DNA of 52,299 nucleotides from Deltaproteobacteria bacterium (GTDB taxonomy: Bacteria; Myxococcota_A; Polyangia; HGW-17; SLPX01). Both the position numbers and the translations under genes were made by a program. Positions 7,781 to 17,418 of the stretch are shown here, piece by piece. Position 1 is the stretch's first letter. Every line of letters starts with the position of its first letter. The notes under the pieces were generated by a model that was given only the letters and a program-made list of their open reading frames with translations, was not told the origin of the DNA and ran no database searches. The stretch is from the NCBI GenBank assembly GCA_021162935.1, contig JAGGXR010000079.1, positions 1 through 52,299 of the forward strand, given 5' to 3'.

Positions 7781-8775
7781 TTTTTCAGGGCCGAAGGGTT
7801 GACCGGATGATCCGGTGTTCGGCCCGACAGGACCTGCTCTGCGGCGTCCACGGCCATACGGGCCATGGCCCGCCTCGTGTCGTGGCTGGCCGAGCCGATG
7901 TGCGGGGCGAACACAACGTTGTCCAGAGCCAGGAGTCGATCCGGGACGAGGGGTTCCTGCTCGTAGACATCCAGGCCGGCAGCGGCGATGGCGTGATTTT
8001 CCAGGGCATCGATGAGCGCGGTCTCATCGATCACCGGCCCTCTGGCCGTGTTGACGAGGACGGCGCTGTCCTTCATGAGACGAAGCTGTTCGGCCCCGAT
8101 GAGATGCCGGGTGGCCGGCGTCAAGGGGCAGTGAAGAGAGACGAAGTCAGACTCTCGAAGCAGGCTGTCCAGGGACACGAGCCGTGGGTCACGATTCGCC
8201 ACCAGGCGCGGCTCACCATCGGCGGCTGCATCGTCGTGGGCCGACGATCGTGCGGCGTAGAGCACGGTCATGTCGAAACCAGCGGCCCGGCGGGCCATGG
8301 CGCGGCCGATGCGGCCGAAACCAACGATTCCCAAGGTCTTGCCGAACAGATCCAGGCCGAGCATCAAAGAGGGCTGCCACCCGGTGAACCGTTTCTCGCG
8401 CACGAACCGATCCGACTCGACGATGCGCCGCGCCGCTGCCATCATGAGGGACCAGGCCAGGTCAGCGGTGGTCTCGGTGAGCACGTCCGGCGTGTTGGTG
8501 ACGACGATGCCACGCCTCGTGGCCTCGTCCACGTCGATGTTGTCGTACCCAACGGCGTAGTTGGAGACGACCTTGAGGTTCGGGGCCCGTTCGAACTGAG
8601 CCGCACCGACCTTCTGGCTCAGCAGGGCGACCACGGCATCGGCCTCTTGGAGATGTTCGTCCAGTTCGTCCTGGGGCATGATGTCCCCATCGGGAAGCAG
8701 GATACGATACCGGTCTTCGATGATACGATGGGGGGCGCCGGGCAGTCTGGCGCCCAAAAGAATTGTCTGGGTCAT
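7777..8775 (-). CDS. D-isomer-specific 2-hydroxyacid dehydrogenase (glyoxylate/hydroxypyruvate reductase-like)
   Basis: The 332-residue cytoplasmic protein has the NAD(P)-binding motif GFGRIGRAMARR starting at residue 152, the family signature NTARGPVIDE with the substrate-binding Arg, a Glu in YEQEPL and the catalytic His in APHIG. Family members reduce glyoxylate, hydroxypyruvate or other 2-keto acids to D-2-hydroxyacids with NAD(P)H. The length fits glyoxylate reductase rather than the longer SerA. The C-terminal TGA overlaps a possible leader-peptide start, so it is probably co-transcribed with the GT-B-like gene. Confidence 0.92.
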   Translation of the reverse strand: MTQTILLGARLPGAPHRIIEDRYRILLPDGDIMPQDELDEHLQEADAVVALLSQKVGAAQFERAPNLKVVSNYAVGYDNIDVDEATRRGIVVTNTPDVLTETTADLAWSLMMAAARRIVESDRFVREKRFTGWQPSLMLGLDLFGKTLGIVGFGRIGRAMARRAAGFDMTVLYAARSSAHDDAAADGEPRLVANRDPRLVSLDSLLRESDFVSLHCPLTPATRHLIGAEQLRLMKDSAVLVNTARGPVIDETALIDALENHAIAAAGLDVYEQEPLVPDRLLALDNVVFAPHIGSASHDTRRAMARMAVDAAEQVLSGRTPDHPVNPSALKK

Positions 8776-9101
8776 CGTTGTGCCTCATATCGGGTCAAGG
8801 TCGTTTCGTTCTCCGACCCGGGGTCGCCACCCCCGCGGTCCGGATGGCTGGCTCACCTTGCCAAAGCCCTTCTGGTTCCGCGTGGAGCGATCAGTTCCTG
8901 GAGTGCTAGCAGATCCTCGATGGCTCGGCAAGGCGGCCTGCGGGCCTTATGAAAAAAAGGCTTGATCAAATTGCAAATCGCAAAATAATAAGTCGCCCTG
9001 AAGATACGGAGTAGACAAACGGAACACATTGGGAAAAATAGAATCAAGATCCGAAAATTCAAGCGTTTTCTTTCGGATTCGGACAAGACACGGAGAAGGT
9101 C
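8776..9101. other. 326-bp divergent gap between the dehydrogenase and rpmE
   Basis: No gene seen. The left half is GC-rich with a small GGGGT-CGCC-ACCCC hairpin near 8820. The right half, from about 8940, is A/T-rich and holds the likely rpmE promoter. An antisense frame covering this gap and rpmE has no domain and is treated as chance. Confidence 0.6.
8962..8991 (+). promoter_or_regulatory. Candidate sigma-70-type promoter for rpmE
   Basis: TTGATC (8962-8967), an 18-base spacer and TAATAA (8986-8991), in the most A/T-rich part of the gap, about 110 bases before the rpmE start. Confidence 0.4.
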
Positions 9102-9311
9102 ATGAAAAAGGGAATCCATCCTGAATACAAACCAGCCAAGATCACCTGCGCCTGCGGCATGGTGTACGACACCTACTCGACGCGTGGCGACTACATGGTT
9201 GAAATCTGCTCGAACTGCCACCCGTTCTACACGGGCAAGCAGAAACTCATCGACAGTGCGGGGCGCGTGGATCGGTTCAATCGGAAGTATGGCCGAAAGC
9301 CCTTGGCGTGA
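9102..9311 (+). CDS. rpmE: 50S ribosomal protein L31 (zinc-binding type)
   Basis: The 69-residue protein begins [10 protein letters not shown] and has four Cys at 16, 18, 36 and 39, marking the zinc-containing form of L31. It binds the large subunit near 5S rRNA and bridges the subunits. The start has GGAGAAGG upstream. The stop overlaps the next start as GTGA (9308-9311), and the order rpmE, YqhQ, prfA is a known conserved arrangement. Confidence 0.97.
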   Translation: MKKGIHPEYKPAKITCACGMVYDTYSTRGDYMVEICSNCHPFYTGKQKLIDSAGRVDRFNRKYGRKPLA

Positions 9312-10660
9312 CGGTCCCTGCCAATCGTGCCGATCCACGGGTGACGTGGTCGGCCTATCCAACCATGCCTCGAACGAAATCACGTATGAAGAAATCGATC
9401 CTGACTGGGCTGTTGGGTCCAATCGTGGCAGCCGGACTGACCGAAGAGTCGGCAGAATCCTCGACTGGAACCGTTGACTCGACTGGAACCGTTGACTCGA
9501 CTGGAACCGTTGACAGGGCTGGAACCGTTGACAGGGCTGGAACCGGCGACGGGGCTGACACGAACGTGGCGAACGGAAACACCGGGCCCATGGACGCCGC
9601 AGGGGCCGATGCCGAGGCGAGCTATCCGGTGGAGCTGCGCCCTGAATTGAACGTGGCCCGAGTCGGCGGCCAGGCCGTACTCGAAGGCGTGATGATGCGT
9701 TCCGAGCATTCTTTTGCGGTGGCCTGCCGCCGCAACGATGAGATCGTGATCCGCGAGTCTCCCTGGAAATCGCTGTGGGAAAAGCACCGGTGGCTCCGCT
9801 GGCCCTTCATGCGCGGCGGCGTGGTGCTCGGCGAGAGCCTGGCCAACGGCTTTTCCGCCCTGAAGTTCTCGGCCGAGGTGATGGAGGAGGCCGAGCGGCA
9901 ATCTGGTCAGGAAGGCCAAGGGAGCGAAGGGACCGCTCGTGCCGAATCCGGAGAAACCTCAAGTGCAGCCACGGGCGTGGTGATCAGTGCGACCTTCGTG
10001 CTGAGTATGGTGTTCGGACTCGCCCTGTTCGTTGGCCTGCCCCACATTGCAGCCTGGGCGATGGGCCTGCGCGTGACACATATGTCCTTCCATCTGGTGG
10101 ATGGACTCATCAAAATGATCCTGTTGCTGGCGTACCTGGCGGCCATCGGGCTCATGCCCGACATCCGCCGCGTGTTCCAGTATCATGGAGGCGAACACAA
10201 GTCGATTGCCACCCTGGAGGCCCATCGACCTCTGGTGGTCGAAGAAGCGCGCAAGCAGAGTCGCTTCCACCCTCGGTGCGGCACGTCCTTTCTCTTCGTC
10301 GTGGTGCTCGTATCCATCCTGGTGTTTGCGCTGACCCTCCACAACCAGTGGCTCTCCAGCCGGTGGATGGACAACCTGGCCAAAATCATCGTCAAGCTTC
10401 CTTTGATGTTCCCGATTGCAGGAATTGCATATGAAATACTGCGCTGGTCCGGCGCGCACCAGCATCTCTGGCTGGGCCGAGCGGTGGCGGCGCCGGGTCT
10501 GTGGCTCCAGCGGCTGACCACGAGGCCGACCGAGGATGAACACCTCGACGTAGCTCTGGCTTCGCTCCGAAAAACCCTGTGGGCGGAACGCCGGACGGGC
10601 GTGGAACGCGACCGGACCATCGAGGTGCTGCGGTCCCACCGGGACGTGCCCGTGGCGTAA
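9308..10660 (+). CDS. YqhQ/DUF1385 family membrane protein
   Basis: The 450-residue protein shows the DUF1385 signature [13 protein letters not shown] near residue 119, followed by [14 protein letters not shown], about four hydrophobic segments and the [15 protein letters not shown] region. Family members are integral membrane proteins often found between rpmE and prfA; their biochemical role is not established. The GTG start overlaps the rpmE stop; an ATG at 9365 is an alternative. The N-terminal 115 residues are an added low-complexity region, including five STGTVD-like hexapeptides encoded by an 18-bp tandem repeat at 9461-9550. A hydrophilic Gln/Glu/Gly insert (about residues 195-220) separates the first membrane segments. 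Confidence 0.88.
   Translation: MTVPANRADPRVTWSAYPTMPRTKSRMKKSILTGLLGPIVAAGLTEESAESSTGTVDSTGTVDSTGTVDRAGTVDRAGTGDGADTNVANGNTGPMDAAGADAEASYPVELRPELNVARVGGQAVLEGVMMRSEHSFAVACRRNDEIVIRESPWKSLWEKHRWLRWPFMRGGVVLGESLANGFSALKFSAEVMEEAERQSGQEGQGSEGTARAESGETSSAATGVVISATFVLSMVFGLALFVGLPHIAAWAMGLRVTHMSFHLVDGLIKMILLLAYLAAIGLMPDIRRVFQYHGGEHKSIATLEAHRPLVVEEARKQSRFHPRCGTSFLFVVVLVSILVFALTLHNQWLSSRWMDNLAKIIVKLPLMFPIAGIAYEILRWSGAHQHLWLGRAVAAPGLWLQRLTTRPTEDEHLDVALASLRKTLWAERRTGVERDRTIEVLRSHRDVPVA
9461..9550 (+). repeat. Five 18-bp tandem repeats inside the YqhQ gene
   Basis: Units at 9461-9478, 9479-9496, 9497-9514, 9515-9532 and 9533-9550 share CTGGAACCGTTGAC (the last has GGCGAC). They are in frame and encode [12 protein letters not shown] hexapeptides in the disordered N-terminal region. 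Confidence 0.9.
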
Positions 10661-10819
10661 GCCCCACGAACAGCGGCCAGCGGACCGTGTCTGGTCATTG
10701 GTTCTCCCGGTGATCCGACACACCGAGTTCCTTTGGATCGGCACCAACGGGCCGATCCATCGCAGCGACCTGGCGTCGCATTGCAGCGGAACGACCGAAT
10801 CGATTGAGGAAAATCGTTC

Positions 10820-11905
10820 ATGTTGGATGACCATCTCGTTCAGAAGTTGGAAGGAGTCCAGGCCCGCCTGGAAGCCCTCGATCAGAAGCTGTCGGACCCG
10901 GCGGTGCTCGCCAAGCCAGAGCAGTACACCAAACTCGCCCGGGAGCGGTCCGAGATGGCCAAGGTGGTGAATGCCTACATCGAGTACAAGAAGGTGGAGG
11001 CGGAGCTGACCGAGGCGCGGGAGCTGGCCCGAGGCGATGACACGGACATGAAGGAACTGGCGCGCGAGGAGGTCGAAGAACTCGAACCTCAAATCGAAAC
11101 GCTGACGGACAGGATCAAGCTGCTCCTCGTTCCCGCCGATCCGGACGATTCGCGCAACACCCTCCTGGAAATCCGCGCCGGAACCGGCGGCGAGGAGGCT
11201 GCCCTGTTCGCAGGAGACCTGTTCCGCATGTACAGCCGATACGCGGAACGCCAGGGCTGGAAGGTGGAAATCATGAGCCGATCCGAAAGCGAGTCGGGCG
11301 GCATCAAGGAAATCGTGGCCCTTGTGTCGGGCAAGGAAGTATACGGCAAACTCCGATTCGAGGCCGGCGTGCACCGGGTGCAGCGGGTGCCGGTGACTGA
11401 GTCGCAGGGACGGATCCACACCTCGGCGGCAACGGTGGCGGTGCTGCCCGAGGCCCAAGACGTGGACGTGCAGATCGCAGACAAAGATCTCCGTATCGAC
11501 ATCTATCGGTCCTCTGGTCCAGGTGGCCAGAGCGTCAACACCACCGACAGTGCGGTGCGTGTGACCCATATTCCGTCGGGCCTCGTCGTCATCTGCCAGG
11601 ATGAAAAGTCCCAGCACAAGAACAAGGCCCAGGCCCTCAAAATCCTCAAGACGCGGATACTCGAAGTGGAGCGCGAAAAACAGCACGCAGAGATGCAGGA
11701 CCAACGAAAAAGCCTCGTGGGATCCGGGGACCGCTCGGAAAAAATTCGGACCTACAACTTTCCCCAGGACCGACTCACGGATCACCGCATTGGGTACACA
11801 CGTCACGACCTAGCCTCGGTGCTGGACGGCGACCTGGACGATCTGATCATGTCGCTTCGCGAACACCACCAGGTGGAACGTCTCCGCCAGGAAGGCATTT
11901 CGTGA
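10820..11905 (+). CDS. prfA: Peptide chain release factor 1
   Basis: 361 residues, the normal RF1 length. The peptidyl-tRNA hydrolysis motif GGQ is at 235-237 within [17 protein letters not shown]. The stop-codon recognition tripeptide is PVT at 191-193, of the RF1 PxT type (RF2 has SPF), so it should release at UAA and UAG. The start ATG 10820 is 159 bases after the YqhQ gene. prmC, the usual partner that methylates the GGQ Gln, is not next to it. Confidence 0.97.
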   Translation: MLDDHLVQKLEGVQARLEALDQKLSDPAVLAKPEQYTKLARERSEMAKVVNAYIEYKKVEAELTEARELARGDDTDMKELAREEVEELEPQIETLTDRIKLLLVPADPDDSRNTLLEIRAGTGGEEAALFAGDLFRMYSRYAERQGWKVEIMSRSESESGGIKEIVALVSGKEVYGKLRFEAGVHRVQRVPVTESQGRIHTSAATVAVLPEAQDVDVQIADKDLRIDIYRSSGPGGQSVNTTDSAVRVTHIPSGLVVICQDEKSQHKNKAQALKILKTRILEVEREKQHAEMQDQRKSLVGSGDRSEKIRTYNFPQDRLTDHRIGYTRHDLASVLDGDLDDLIMSLREHHQVERLRQEGIS

Positions 11906-12155
11906 CCAGGGTCTCCCAGGCTCCAGACAGACACTGTGATGGTGTTTCGACCTCCCTTCGAAAACCTTTTGACATCCAACGCGTGACTGGCCAGTCTATG
12001 GGCTGATTCGAAGTGGTCCCCAAAGGGCCGAAGAATAAGCTACATGCGTTCGAATCGAACGAACGTCGACAGGAATGCACGGATGCCGGACAGCGATGTC
12101 CATCAACCTCGCCGATCAGGCACTTCGAGAAGCACAGAAAAGGAAAAACGTGGTC

Positions 12156-12689
12156 ATGGATCTGAGCAAATTTGAAATGAAGGATCTTGTGGTCTCCGCC
12201 CTCAAGAGCGAAGTGGAGGCGGAAAAACTGTATCTGAAACTCGCATCGCGGATCTCCAACTTCATGCTGAAGGACCGTATGGAGTTCCTGGCCCAGGAGG
12301 AGAAGAAGCACGCCACGTTCTTCGCGGACCTCCACAAAAAGCTCTTTGGCCAGGACGCCATCGACCTGCCGGATCACACACCTGTCCCCCTGCCCGACGT
12401 CACGGTCGAAGGAGACAGCCAGCCTATTTCCGACGTGCTCGCCATGGCGATGGAGGCCGAGAAGGCGGCTTCGGACTTCTACACGTCCTGGGCGGAACGG
12501 TACGCAGCAGATGCTGCCGAAGACGAGTCAGACCCTTACATCCACAGTCCGGCAAAGATGCGCAAAATGCTGCTCTACGTGGCGTCCATGGAAATGGGCC
12601 ACTTCAAGCTCCTCGAGATCGAACGAGACAGGGCAATCGACTTCGAAGCCGAACAGATGCAATGGAACCTGGATTTCGTCGGGCCCTAA
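12156..12689 (+). CDS. Rubrerythrin-like (ferritin-fold) protein
   Basis: About 177 residues. MDLSKFEMKDLVVSALKSEVEAEKLYLKLA resembles the first helix of rubrerythrin-type diiron proteins in composition, and the metal-ligand motifs EVEAEKLY (first helix) and EEKKH (second helix) are visible. A second pair follows as MEAEKAASDFY and MEMGHFKLL. It is likely a cytoplasmic iron-binding or peroxide-scavenging protein without the C-terminal rubredoxin domain. I chose ATG 12156 because the family normally starts here; GTG 12150 is 5 bases after AGGA, and upstream in-frame ATGs at 12096 and 12075 would add 20 to 27 residues. Confidence 0.8.
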   Translation: MDLSKFEMKDLVVSALKSEVEAEKLYLKLASRISNFMLKDRMEFLAQEEKKHATFFADLHKKLFGQDAIDLPDHTPVPLPDVTVEGDSQPISDVLAMAMEAEKAASDFYTSWAERYAADAAEDESDPYIHSPAKMRKMLLYVASMEMGHFKLLEIERDRAIDFEAEQMQWNLDFVGP

Positions 12690-12931
12690 GGAGACTGTTC
12701 AAAATAGGGCTGCCAATTTGGCGGGGCGAGGCGCCCGCCTGGCATTTCGGTATGGACAAGGCCCAAGCCACGATCCGTCGGTGCTTCGATGGGCAGGACA
12801 GGAGCGACCACCCGATGTGCCTATTGAGGCCCGTCCGGCTGGGCTGCCACGCTGGGAATGGACGTGACGCCCCTGACACCACAGAAAAGAAGATTTCGGC
12901 ACATGAATGCGAACAGCAGGAGGGTCTCTTC

Positions 12932-14716
12932 ATGAATCTGGCCGTTACGCAACAATTGCGTCGTGTCGACACCGGACGAGACGGCGAACGAGAGGTCTCG
13001 TCGAAAAGAACCGACCTTCGGGGCTGCCATCATTTGATGGCGGGACTCGTGACCGCACTCGTCCTGGCGCCCTGGGCGGCGGCGGCGGGTCCTGCCCATG
13101 GTCACAGACGACCAGGAGCCCGGATGCGCGAGGACGGAACGGCTCGGCACCATCGAACGACCGGGCACCACCGCATGGCCCGGCACCATCGGCGGGGTCG
13201 GCGCCCCTCGAAACATCATGCAACTTCCAAGCATCGCATGACAGGGAAGTGGTCGCAGATCAGGGTCATCTCGTCCCCTGGGCTCCCCTTCACCATGGAG
13301 CAGACCCGATACCACACAGGACTCACCGTGGTGGTGGTCCCACTGCACACGCCCGGCGTGCTTGGATACGGCACAATCATCCGAGCAGGAGCACGAAACG
13401 AAGTGGAGCGAGGCCGAACCGGCTACGCCCATTTCTTCGAACACATGATGTTCCGTGGCACGAAGCGATACCCGCCGCCCAAGTACCGTGCCGTGCTTCA
13501 GGACGCGGGAGCAGACGACAACGCCTCTACGTCGGACGATCGGACGTTCTTCCACATCGTGGCCCGCTCGGATGCGCTGGCCCGAATCGCCGAGATCGAA
13601 GGGGACCGGTTCCAGCACCTGTCGTACAGCAAGCAGGCGTTCCAGACCGAGGCGAGGGCCGTGCTTGGCGAGTACCGCAAGTCTATGGCGAATCCCTGGT
13701 GGAAGATGTGGGAGGTCTTGCAGAAGACGGCGTTCACGCGGCACACGTACCGGCATACGGCCATGGGATTTCTGTCCGACATCGAATCGATGCCCAGGCA
13801 TTACCGATACAGCCGCACGTTCTTCAAGCGATACTATCGCCCGGACAACGCGATCCTGATCGTCACGGGCGATGTGACCCGCGATCAGGTCCGAAAGGTG
13901 GTCGAGCAGAACTACGAAACCTGGCACGGACGGGCGCACCGCGTGCGCCCGAAGGCTGAACCGGCACAGAAGCGGCCCCGTCTCGTTCGGGTGCCCTGGA
14001 CCGGACGAACCGTACCGCGGATCCTCATCGGCTACCGTATTCCCGCCTTCGATCCCACCACCGTGACCCCGGCGGCCCTGGACGTGGCCGCAAAGTTGGT
14101 CTTCGGAAAGACGTCGGCCCTGTACAAGGATCTGGTGCTGGACAGGCGACTCGTGAGCAGCCTGAAAGTCGACCTGTCTCCTCACAGGGACCCGTCGCTC
14201 TTTTACGTGATGGTGGCTCTCCATCACCCCAAAGACATCGAGGAAGTGACCCATCGCATTGCGGATGCGTTGCAGGACGCTGCAACGGTACCGGCGTCGC
14301 AGCAGGCAGTGGCGCGCATTCGGTCCCACGCGAAGTACGCCCTCATGCTGGATCTCAACACGCCCAAGGCCGTCATGGACGTGCTCATGCGGTTCGTCAC
14401 GCCTAGGGGCAAGGCCTCGGATCTTGCGGCCTACCTGAGGCAGCTCGACAAGGTAACGCCAAACGACGTGGCTCAAGTGGTGCATCGCTTTCTCGTGCCA
14501 GCGAAGGCAAGTTACGTGACACTCTACCAGGGTACGGATCAAACGGTCTACACGGGCGATGGCGACGCATCAGGCAAAGTGGGACCGACGGCCGCCCGGT
14601 CGGAGTCGGCGCGAGCCAAAACAGCCACAGGCCCGACAGCATCGAGTCGCCGCACATCTCGCCGGCATGCGCATCGACGTCATCACAGGTCCGGGCACCA
14701 CCGGAGACATCGCTAG
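12932..14716 (+). CDS. M16 family metallopeptidase with His-rich flanks (HxxEH subunit)
   Basis: The start ATG 12932 follows AGGAGGG; the frame is open further upstream but overlaps the previous gene. The product is 594 residues, with a signal-like segment LMAGLVTALVLAPWAAAA near 35-52. Zinc-binding HFFEH is at 167-171, with the distal Glu in EARAVLGEY about 75 residues on, as in pitrilysin/M16B peptidases. The C-terminal half has VLDRRLVSSL where an R/Y substrate motif would stand, so that motif is degenerate. A His/Arg-rich stretch (11 His in residues 56-101) follows the signal, and the last 22 residues are again His/Arg-rich. The next gene supplies an M16 subunit with the complementary motif, so the two probably form a periplasmic heterodimer. 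Confidence 0.9.
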   Translation: MNLAVTQQLRRVDTGRDGEREVSSKRTDLRGCHHLMAGLVTALVLAPWAAAAGPAHGHRRPGARMREDGTARHHRTTGHHRMARHHRRGRRPSKHHATSKHRMTGKWSQIRVISSPGLPFTMEQTRYHTGLTVVVVPLHTPGVLGYGTIIRAGARNEVERGRTGYAHFFEHMMFRGTKRYPPPKYRAVLQDAGADDNASTSDDRTFFHIVARSDALARIAEIEGDRFQHLSYSKQAFQTEARAVLGEYRKSMANPWWKMWEVLQKTAFTRHTYRHTAMGFLSDIESMPRHYRYSRTFFKRYYRPDNAILIVTGDVTRDQVRKVVEQNYETWHGRAHRVRPKAEPAQKRPRLVRVPWTGRTVPRILIGYRIPAFDPTTVTPAALDVAAKLVFGKTSALYKDLVLDRRLVSSLKVDLSPHRDPSLFYVMVALHHPKDIEEVTHRIADALQDAATVPASQQAVARIRSHAKYALMLDLNTPKAVMDVLMRFVTPRGKASDLAAYLRQLDKVTPNDVAQVVHRFLVPAKASYVTLYQGTDQTVYTGDGDASGKVGPTAARSESARAKTATGPTASSRRTSRRHAHRRHHRSGHHRRHR

Positions 14717-14731
14717 GTCGGAGGTTGTTTC

Positions 14732-16333
14732 ATGTCGAAGTTTCTCATATCGAAAGACCGGTTGCTCCCTGTGGTCGTCTCGTTGCTCGCAGGAGCCTGT
14801 GGGACCAATCGCCCTGAGCCGAAACAGGCACGGCCCGTAGCCAGGCAGACACGTCGAGCGCCCAAACCGAAGCTCAAATTCCATCCCATCGCCAAACTAC
14901 CACGGCCGGTCATTCGACCCAGGATCACGGTGCTCCAGGAGCCGGGCTCTACCGAACTGGACATCAGAGTCGTCTTCCGGGCAGGCTCGGCGGACGACCC
15001 GAAGGGCAAGGAGGGGCTGACCTGCCTCGCCGCCAACCTCATGGCGGAAGGCGGGGCCGGCAACCAGACCTGGGCGCAAATCATCGACACCCTCTACCCC
15101 ATGTCCGGACGTCTTTCCGTCCAATGCGGCAAGGACGTGACGGTGATTTCAGGTCGCGTGCACCGAGACTTCGCCCTGCCCTTCATGGCAATCTTCCAGG
15201 ACATCCTGCTCAGACCGAAATTCGAGCCGAAGGCCTTCGACCGCGTCAAAAAACAGACCCTCGACGAGATTCAAAAGGAACTACGATACGACAGCGATGA
15301 GGACCTGGGTAAGGCGGCGCTTGAGGTCTTCTTGTACCAGGGCCACCCATACGGGCGCCCGGCTGATGGGACGGTCACCGGACTCAACGCGATCACGTTG
15401 GACGACGTGAAGGCACAGGCCAAAAACGTGTTCGTGGTCCAACGTGTCCTAGCTGGGCTGGCCGGAACCGTTCGCCCCGTGGACCGGGCATCCCTCGAAG
15501 CAGCCCTGATGAAGCTGCCCTCGAACGCCCAGCCAAGGGCCACCCTGCCGCCCGCTCCTTCGATCAAGGGGCTGCATGTCCTCGTGGTGGACAAAAAAAG
15601 CCTCGGGTCGGCCATCTCCATCGGCTTGCCCATCGACGTCAAGCGAAGCGACCCGGACTTTGCCGCCCTTGCTCTTGCCGCATCGTATCTGGGCGAACAT
15701 CGACAGTCTTCGGGCGTGCTCTACCACAGGATGCGGACCCTGCGCGGCCTCAACTACGGAGACTATGCCTACACCGAATACTTCCACCAAGTAGGCTGGG
15801 GCCGACTGCCCATGGTGAACGTCACCCGCCGGCAGCAGTTCTTCTCCATCTGGATCCGGCCGGTGGACCGCTCCAAGGCGCACTTTGCGCTCCGGTTCGC
15901 CCTGCGCGAACTGGCTCGATTCATCCGTGACGGCATTCCTCCCGAAAAGTTCGACCGAGCCAAGAGGTTCCTTGCCGGCTACAGCCGACTCTGGGTCCAG
16001 ACCCCGGACCGACGCCTGGGCTTTGCCCTGGACGCTCGGTTCTATCACATGGGGTCCTACCCGACTTCGTTGAGCCGCGCCCTGGCGACGCTCACGCCCG
16101 AGCAGGTCAAAGCCGCAGTGGCCCGCCATTGGTCCGCGACCAACCTCAAGGTGGTGGTCGTGGCGTCCGACGCATCAACGCTCGCGAACGCCATCCGCAA
16201 AGACCAACCGTCCCCCATCACGTATGACTCTCCAAAGCCGGCCAGCATCCTGGCCGAGGATCGGATCGTGTCCCAGTATCCGCTGCATCCAATCGAGGTG
16301 AAGGTGGTGCCCGTCGATCGAATGTTCCAGTAG
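14732..16333 (+). CDS. M16 family peptidase-like lipoprotein (R/Y subunit, no HxxEH)
   Basis: The start ATG 14732 has GGAGG upstream and is 15 bases after the previous gene. The 533-residue product has a lipobox LAGAC, so it should be a lipoprotein, with Gly at +2. It has the M16 two-lobe layout, but the site of HxxEH reads LTCLAANLMAEGG, so there is no zinc site. The second lobe holds MRTLRGLNYGDYAY, matching the LRGLxY R/Y substrate motif. This is the standard division of labour in M16B pairs such as mitochondrial processing peptidase. The stop codon lies in a hairpin shared with the convergent next gene (16328-16350). Confidence 0.9.
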   Translation: MSKFLISKDRLLPVVVSLLAGACGTNRPEPKQARPVARQTRRAPKPKLKFHPIAKLPRPVIRPRITVLQEPGSTELDIRVVFRAGSADDPKGKEGLTCLAANLMAEGGAGNQTWAQIIDTLYPMSGRLSVQCGKDVTVISGRVHRDFALPFMAIFQDILLRPKFEPKAFDRVKKQTLDEIQKELRYDSDEDLGKAALEVFLYQGHPYGRPADGTVTGLNAITLDDVKAQAKNVFVVQRVLAGLAGTVRPVDRASLEAALMKLPSNAQPRATLPPAPSIKGLHVLVVDKKSLGSAISIGLPIDVKRSDPDFAALALAASYLGEHRQSSGVLYHRMRTLRGLNYGDYAYTEYFHQVGWGRLPMVNVTRRQQFFSIWIRPVDRSKAHFALRFALRELARFIRDGIPPEKFDRAKRFLAGYSRLWVQTPDRRLGFALDARFYHMGSYPTSLSRALATLTPEQVKAAVARHWSATNLKVVVVASDASTLANAIRKDQPSPITYDSPKPASILAEDRIVSQYPLHPIEVKVVPVDRMFQ

Positions 16334-16350
16334 GACGTCCGAGCCTACTG
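16328..16350. terminator. Hairpin holding both stop codons of convergent genes
   Basis: CAGTAGG (16328-16334) and CCTACTG (16344-16350) are perfect 7-bp arms with a 9-nt loop. The plus-strand stop TAG (16331-16333) lies in the left arm and the minus-strand stop TAG (16347-16345) in the right arm. It probably acts as a compact bidirectional transcript end, although no T-run is present. Confidence 0.45.
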
Positions 16351-17418
16351 ACAGCCGATTCTTTTGGTGCTCACCACCACGTCGTCGAACCAGACACGAT
16401 TACTGAATCCATTGGCATCGTCCGTGGTGATGTAGTGCTGAACGCGCACGCGATTCAGCGCGAGTGTCGGACTCATGCGCCACATCATGCCGTCTTTCTG
16501 CAACGCAAGCGTCCCGTCCACCCAATAGGCCATGACACCATCATGCTGCCCCACCGTGTTCGCCTTCATCATCATCTCCAGACAAAACCATCGGCCCACT
16601 GGAAGGACGACGGGCGGGTCAGGCGCGAATTCGTTTCCCCAACAGCACTGGGGCTGGTCATCGCAGGTGGGCAGACCCTTGGATGCGCATTCCTGGCATA
16701 TGGCGTCCACGTCCGCATAGCGATCGCAGCGCGTGTCGCAGTTCATCTCCGGAAAGTACGTGTAGAAGTGGCTCTCATGCGTGTCATGGTGGAAGTCCAC
16801 CGTGGTGCCCATGGCAATGGTGCCGTTGGGCAGGCACCCGGCCGTTCCATGGTACCAGTAGTCGTCTGGTTGCGATCCTCCGATATTGAGAAAGTGGTGG
16901 ACGAGTTTATGGTCATCGGCAAAACGCACCCAGACCCTGAAGTAGAGCTGGTCGTGGCTGTTCATGGAGCAGTTCGTCTTCTGCTCTCCATCACAGTCCC
17001 GCCAGTCCAGACCGGCGCCCCGATAGCCCGACCCCGCCTCTGCGGGCATGAAGACCGACCACGAACCGCCATGCACCACGTCGCTCGCCAGTCGAACCCG
17101 ACCGCGATCATCGGTGCCCACGCCGCCGATGAAGTCCGATGCAGCCATGAAGGCGTCGAAGTCTCCGTTCCCCTTTTCGAAATCCTCACAGAGCAACCAA
17201 TCTGGGCTGGGGTGGTCGCAGGAAAACGTACCTCCGTCAGAGGTCGCGCCGTCAGGGGTCGCTCCATCATGGTTCACCGAGGCGTCAGAGCCCGACGATG
17301 CCGCATCGGTCACGGCGTGGTCCAAGGCCACGGCAGCGTCACCCGCGGGATGGGATCTGCCACCGCAACCGAACGAAGCGGCCGCAAGGGCCAAAATGCA
17401 TATGTTCCATCGTTTCAT
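16345..17418 (-). CDS. Secreted lipoprotein with a polysaccharide-lyase-like (jelly-roll) C-terminal domain
   Basis: The start ATG 17418 follows GAGGAGGG; an upstream in-frame ATG at 17511 has no ribosome site. The product is 357 residues. MKRWNICILALAAASFGCGG gives a lipobox SFGC. An Asp/Ala/Ser-rich linker follows, then the domain beginning DWLLCEDFEKG with FRVWVRFAD, VGRWFCLEMMMKAN and FDDVVVSTKRIGC. This layout is typical of concanavalin-like domains of secreted heparin or alginate lyase-like proteins in Myxococcota. Several Cys pairs (CDTRCD, CQEC, CCW) suggest disulfides. The enzymatic activity is not established. Confidence 0.75.
   Translation of the reverse strand: MKRWNICILALAAASFGCGGRSHPAGDAAVALDHAVTDAASSGSDASVNHDGATPDGATSDGGTFSCDHPSPDWLLCEDFEKGNGDFDAFMAASDFIGGVGTDDRGRVRLASDVVHGGSWSVFMPAEAGSGYRGAGLDWRDCDGEQKTNCSMNSHDQLYFRVWVRFADDHKLVHHFLNIGGSQPDDYWYHGTAGCLPNGTIAMGTTVDFHHDTHESHFYTYFPEMNCDTRCDRYADVDAICQECASKGLPTCDDQPQCCWGNEFAPDPPVVLPVGRWFCLEMMMKANTVGQHDGVMAYWVDGTLALQKDGMMWRMSPTLALNRVRVQHYITTDDANGFSNRVWFDDVVVSTKRIGCQ

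Noticed and set aside
8922-8960. GGCC-rich hairpin before rpmE as an intrinsic terminator
   Set aside because: The homopolymer next to it is an A-run on the transcribed strand and does not fit a T-run in either direction.
11390-11398. PVT tripeptide in RF1 as an unusual stop-recognition motif
   Set aside because: Variants of the PxT motif are common in RF1, so it is not noteworthy.
9959-11806. Long antisense frame (615 codons) opposite yqhQ and prfA
   Set aside because: It lies over well-identified genes on the other strand; its translation is His/Arg/Leu-rich without domains, as expected from codon bias in GC-rich DNA.
12821-14542. Long antisense frame opposite the M16 gene
   Set aside because: Same reason: the sense strand has clear M16 motifs and a ribosome site.
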